Source: an uncultured Clostridia bacterium
GTDB taxonomy: Bacteria; Bacillota; Clostridia; Oscillospirales; Ruminococcaceae
Assembly (NCBI GenBank): GCA_947625615.1
Contig: CANQPB010000004.1
Location: 1-64,000, forward strand
DNA length: 64,000 bases
Reading direction: 5' to 3'
Part shown: positions 60,789 to 64,000 of the stretch, piece after piece
How the letters are laid out: each line of letters opens with the position of its first letter
Position numbering within the stretch: the stretch's first letter is position 1
Notes under the pieces: model-generated
Told to the model about the DNA's origin: nothing
What the model saw: only the letters and a program-made list of their open reading frames with translations
Databases searched by the model: none
Translations under genes and position numbers: made by a program

Positions 60789-61139
60789 TCACAACAGCGT
60801 CTGAATGTCAACCGCTTCGCCGTCGCTCCACAGCTTTTCAAGGTTATACTGGCCTCTTACGTCGCGGTAAAATACATGTACGACGATGTCACCGTAGTCC
60901 ATGGCTATCCAGCTTGCGCCGTCTATACCCTCGACATGCCCTACGTTTATCCCCTTTTCCGCCATTCTGAAATCGACCTCGTCGACAAGACCGCGGGTGT
61001 GGGTGGTCGACGTGCCGTTGGCGATGACGAAGTAGTCGGCGATGATCGTCAGATCGCCTATGCGGATCACCCTGATGTCTTCGGCCTTTTTGGAATCGAG
61101 AGCCTTTACTATAACCGATAGCTTTTCAAGTTCTGTCAT
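60789..61139 (-). CDS. rsfS: Ribosomal silencing factor RsfS
   Basis: The 116-aa protein has the RsfS pattern: KAEDIRVIRIGDLTIIADYF near the start, EGIDGASWIAMDYGDIVVHV and FYRDVRGQYNLEKLWSDGE at the end. It blocks ribosome subunit joining in slow growth by binding L14. It follows the LCP-like gene with an 18-nt gap, the usual Clostridia order. Confidence 0.95.
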   Translation of the reverse strand: MTELEKLSVIVKALDSKKAEDIRVIRIGDLTIIADYFVIANGTSTTHTRGLVDEVDFRMAEKGINVGHVEGIDGASWIAMDYGDIVVHVFYRDVRGQYNLEKLWSDGEAVDIQTLL

Positions 61140-61157
61140 TTTGATCCTCCTGCACTG

Positions 61158-62066
61158 TTAGTCTGTTATATCGGAAACCTTAACCGGCAGATCGCCGTAA
61201 GGAAACTCCTCGCAATTTAATTCGGGAATGCCGAGAGCGCCCGCGTCGGCGCTTTTGCCCTTTACGCGAAAGCTTTCGTTCAAAAGCTCGGCAACGCCCT
61301 TTCGGTCGAGCGCCCACACCCTGCGGCCGTCATATTTCGCCGCAAAGCCGGGGGAGATATGAATGTTTATCTTCTCGGGGGTGACGCCCTTGCACGAGCT
61401 GAACGCCGATGTTATCTCGGAAACCGTCATAGACGTGTCAACGCGGTTGGCTATGAGATTCATAAGAAGCGTAAAGCTTTTAAGCCGACCGAGGCCGCAA
61501 AAACCGCTCAGCATTTCGGCCAAAAGCTCCCTATACTCCCCGACCGCATTTTTATCCCCCAACGAGTAGCTGTCACCCTTAATGGCGATGTTTTTTGCTT
61601 TCTCAGAACCGCACGCCTTAATCAGCAGCGCGCAGTCGCCGAAGGTCTCCGCCGACATGCTCGCCTCGCCGTCGATTTTAAGATAAAGCGACGCCGAAAC
61701 TATTCCGCGGTATGCGCCCGTCGGGTATGCCTCGGCAGCGGTGCCGACAAAGCCGTCGGCCGCCAAAAGGGCGTCGGGCGGAAGCTCAAGAATATCCACC
61801 GTGTGCTTCGTTTCGTCTACGGTAAAAATGTGTATCCTCACCGGAAGATCGCCGTCTGTGACCGTCAGAAGATATGATTTTTTTGTGCTCACCGTGTCAA
61901 AGCCGTAGCCCTGGGAGATATATCTTACATAGTCGGGTATCGGCTCCTGCGCGGATATCTGCGCTTTTGCGGCACCCGCGGCAAAATTGAGAATCGAAAC
62001 CGTTACCGCCGCCGCAACGGCGCACGCCGTTATGAGAGCAAGTACAAAGCCTGTTTTTCTGAGCAT
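61158..62066 (-). CDS. Divergent LytR-CpsA-Psr (LCP)-like protein
   Basis: The 302-aa protein has an N-terminal membrane helix (about residues 5-28) and an extracellular alpha/beta domain (VRIHIFTVDETKHTVDILEL). The position between yqeK and rsfS is where Clostridia usually carry an LCP gene. The usual conserved Arg/Asp residues of the LCP active site are not evident, so it may be degenerate or a different cell-wall protein. Confidence 0.55.
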   Translation of the reverse strand: MLRKTGFVLALITACAVAAAVTVSILNFAAGAAKAQISAQEPIPDYVRYISQGYGFDTVSTKKSYLLTVTDGDLPVRIHIFTVDETKHTVDILELPPDALLAADGFVGTAAEAYPTGAYRGIVSASLYLKIDGEASMSAETFGDCALLIKACGSEKAKNIAIKGDSYSLGDKNAVGEYRELLAEMLSGFCGLGRLKSFTLLMNLIANRVDTSMTVSEITSAFSSCKGVTPEKINIHISPGFAAKYDGRRVWALDRKGVAELLNESFRVKGKSADAGALGIPELNCEEFPYGDLPVKVSDITD

Positions 62067-62102
62067 GGATATTACCCGTTCGGGCGATGAATCCGCTGTC
62101 TC

Positions 62103-62693
62103 CTAAATGGCGTCCTTCTTTTTTAGTTCTTTTTCGGTGTATTCGTTGTAGGCGTCGACGGTCGAGGCGGGCAGAAGCTTTTGACCGATTTTGTCAACAA
62201 TGAGGAATTTGAACGCCTCGTAAAGCCCGCGGTCGATGTCGCGGTATGTAATCGCTCTTATCCTGTCGGCGTCGGGGTAGCTTCTTTCGTCGGAGATAAG
62301 ATCTGCCATGAAAATTATCTTTTCATATATGCTCATTCCGCCCTTGCCTACGGTGTGCCAGCGTATGGGGTCTGTGACGTCGGGATCGGTGATGCCGTAT
62401 TTTTCCCGCACAAACTGTGCTCCGGCTATGGCGTGGTGGGTCTTTTTTGCTCCCCATTCGACGGGTTGAATGTCGTAGCCCGAGCGCATTAAAAGCTTAA
62501 GCTGCTCCTCTGCCGGGATCTCCTTGCAGATGTCGTGCAAAAGCCCCGAAAGATAGGCCTTGTCTGGATCCGCTCCGTTTATCTCGGCGAGCTTTTTAGC
62601 CGCGTCGGCGACGTTGAGGCTGTGTATGAATCTCTTTTCGGAGAGATTGTTTTTTAAATATTCCCTCATTTCGGGAATCCTCGGGTCAGTCAC
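62103..62693 (-). CDS. yqeK: YqeK family HD-domain hydrolase
   Basis: The 196-aa protein has RFIHSLNVADAAKKLAEING (His), YLSGLLHDICKEIP (HD pair), KKTHHAIAGAQFVREKYG and DPIRWHTVGKGGMS, an HD metal site as in YqeK, which hydrolyses Ap4A symmetrically. The GTG start overlaps the end of nadD by 8 nt. Confidence 0.93.
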   Translation of the reverse strand: MTDPRIPEMREYLKNNLSEKRFIHSLNVADAAKKLAEINGADPDKAYLSGLLHDICKEIPAEEQLKLLMRSGYDIQPVEWGAKKTHHAIAGAQFVREKYGITDPDVTDPIRWHTVGKGGMSIYEKIIFMADLISDERSYPDADRIRAITYRDIDRGLYEAFKFLIVDKIGQKLLPASTVDAYNEYTEKELKKKDAI

Positions 62694-63288
62694 GGTAAAG
62701 TCCCTTTCTTTCGATATATTCGGCTACTGCCGCCGGAACAAGGCTGTCTATGAGCTTGTTTTCCGAAAGCCTTCGGCGGATATCCGTAGAGGAGCAGACA
62801 AGCGGCGTGCATTCCGTCAAAAGACACCGCCCGCCGGAATTCTCTATACGCGATTTTGCCTCGGATATCCTCTTGCGGTCGGCTTCGTCGCGGCAGTTGC
62901 AGACTATTGTAGCAAGCTCGGCAATTCTTTCGGAGCAGTACCATTTGTGAAAGGATATGAACATATCGCTCCCCATGGCAAGGTAAAGCTCATCTTCGGG
63001 ATTGATCTTGTGAAAATGTTCAAGCGTGTATACGGTGTAGCTCTTTCCGCCCTTTAAGATCTCGAAATCGCTCACCTCAACCCCCGGGCGGCCAAAAACC
63101 GCAAGGCGGCACATTTCAAGGCGGTCTGAATCGCTCATCAGCTCTTCCGACTGCTTATGCGGCGGAATATGCGCGGGGACGACGATCAGCCTGTCAGGGC
63201 TTACCGTCAGGATAACCTCGTCCATAAGTTTAAGATGCCCCAAATGAAAGGGATTAAACGTCCCGCCGAAGATTACTGTTTTATTCAT
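62686..63288 (-). CDS. nadD: Nicotinate-nucleotide adenylyltransferase
   Basis: The 200-aa protein has the nucleotidyltransferase box GGTFNPFHLGHLKLMDE and the C-terminal SSTDIRRRLSEN motif. It adenylates nicotinate mononucleotide in NAD synthesis. It overlaps yqeK and yhbY by a few bases, forming a tight operon. Confidence 0.96.
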   Translation of the reverse strand: MNKTVIFGGTFNPFHLGHLKLMDEVILTVSPDRLIVVPAHIPPHKQSEELMSDSDRLEMCRLAVFGRPGVEVSDFEILKGGKSYTVYTLEHFHKINPEDELYLAMGSDMFISFHKWYCSERIAELATIVCNCRDEADRKRISEAKSRIENSGGRCLLTECTPLVCSSTDIRRRLSENKLIDSLVPAAVAEYIERKGLYRD

Positions 63289-63578
63289 AGATTTTGGCTG
63301 ACCGACGGCTTTTCGGGATTTTTCCTGAAAAGCACCGCCTTTGAGCCTATTACGGTAACCACCTCGGAATCAGTCATTTCGGCAAGCTGCTCGGCGGCCT
63401 CGCGGGCTGTGATCAGCGAATTTTCAAGCACCTTTACCTTTACGATCTCGTGGGCGGTAAGATATTTATCCACGCCCTCGGCCTGTTCCTTTGAAACGCC
63501 GCCCTTGCCGACCTGAAACGCCGGTTCAAGCTTTGAGGCCACGGATTTAAGATAGGCTCTTTGCTTTGAATTAAGCAT
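63285..63578 (-). CDS. yhbY: YhbY family RNA-binding protein
   Basis: The 97-aa CRM-domain protein shows LNSKQRAYLKSVASKLEPAF at the start, QVGKGGVSKEQ and the VTVIGSKAVLFRKNPEKP end. It associates with pre-50S ribosomes. It overlaps both rdgB (8 nt) and nadD (4 nt). Confidence 0.93.
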   Translation of the reverse strand: MLNSKQRAYLKSVASKLEPAFQVGKGGVSKEQAEGVDKYLTAHEIVKVKVLENSLITAREAAEQLAEMTDSEVVTVIGSKAVLFRKNPEKPSVSQNL

Positions 63579-64000
63579 CGTTTTCCTCCGATTCGGTATT
63601 TTTTATATGTTCTGCCAGCAGCCGCAGAGCCTTTCCGCGATGGCTGACTGCGTTTTTCTCGTCAGGCGTCATTTCGGCCGAGCTGATATCTCCCACCATG
63701 AATATGGGGTCGTATCCGAAGCCGTTTCGGCCAACTTCGCGATATCCTATCCTGCCCTCAAAACGGCCGAGGAAATGAAATTCCCCGCCATTTTCGTCGA
63801 TATAGGTTATCGCGCAGACAAACCGCGCGGTTCGCTTTTCGTCAGGCACGCCCGAAAGCTTTGAGATTACGAGGTCGTTATGCGCTTTATCGTCGCGGGT
63901 GCCTCCGTAGCGGGCGGAATAAACCCCGGGCTCGCCGCCTAAGGCGTCAACTTCAAGGCCGCTGTCGTCGGCAATAACAGGGCACCCGGCAAGCTTATAT
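63571..64000 (-). CDS. rdgB: XTP/dITP diphosphatase RdgB, 5' end outside window
   Basis: The frame runs off the right edge, so the N-terminus (about 55-60 residues with the SGN motif) is missing. Visible are VIADDSGLEVDALGGEPGVY, SARYGGTRDD, GRNGFGYDPIFMV and NAVSHRGKALRLLAEH, the RdgB/HAM1 signatures. It removes non-canonical purine nucleotides. It is translationally coupled to yhbY downstream. Confidence 0.95.
   Translation of the reverse strand, partial: YKLAGCPVIADDSGLEVDALGGEPGVYSARYGGTRDDKAHNDLVISKLSGVPDEKRTARFVCAITYIDENGGEFHFLGRFEGRIGYREVGRNGFGYDPIFMVGDISSAEMTPDEKNAVSHRGKALRLLAEHIKNTESEENDA

Overview
The window holds most of an integrated temperate siphovirus (roughly 2.0 to 51.2 kb, + strand) followed by a host chromosomal housekeeping block (51.25 to 64.0 kb, - strand). 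The host looks like a Firmicute of class Clostridia, perhaps an Oscillospirales/Ruminococcaceae relative. The reasons are the nadD-yqeK-(LCP-like)-rsfS-leuS order, an S-box riboswitch before metK, an RFN element before a RibU-type transporter, a CD1247-type zinc-ribbon protein, YqeG, and strong AGGAGG ribosome binding sites. I cannot name the species.

Left edge (1-2.0 kb): a GC-rich, alanine-rich sigma-70-like gene on the - strand of unlike composition, with a rho-independent terminator, a 14-bp direct repeat and a purine-rich, G-quadruplex-prone intergenic region. It may be another module of the same element or a different one. The left prophage end is not visible.

Early region (2.1-11.7 kb): a tyrosine recombinase under a perfect consensus promoter, a non-coding structured stretch, a helicase-like ATPase, a sigma factor, and a 923-aa single-subunit RNA polymerase of the YonO/QDE-1 (double-psi beta-barrel, DxDGD) type. 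These are followed by a zinc-finger protein, a calcineurin-like phosphoesterase, a second tyrosine recombinase and an HU protein.

Virion region (11.7-43.4 kb): terminase, portal, a protease gene with an apparent internal in-frame start for the scaffold, decoration protein, HK97-type capsid, connectors, tail tube, a RusA resolvase, and a 2054-aa tape measure protein whose gene is split by a 300-nt group I intron. Distal tail proteins, a 2273-aa modular tail protein, a BppU-like protein and a diversity-generating retroelement (DGR) target complete it.

DGR (41.7-47.3 kb): a variable repeat (VR) at the 3' end of the target gene and a 114-nt template repeat (TR) 182 nt downstream differ at 17 positions, every one an adenine in TR. 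There is a hairpin after VR, structured RNA around TR, an Avd-like four-helix-bundle gene and, unusually, two distinct reverse transcriptase genes. Lysis genes (holin, amidase), a collagen-like protein and an integrase next to tRNA-Thr(GGT) end the prophage.

Host block: tRNA-Thr, a ComEA-like protein, metK (SAM riboswitch), ribU (FMN riboswitch), zinc-ribbon protein, efp, M24 peptidase, AP endonuclease-like protein, YqeG, rpsU, leuS, rsfS, LCP-like protein, yqeK, nadD, yhbY and a partial rdgB.
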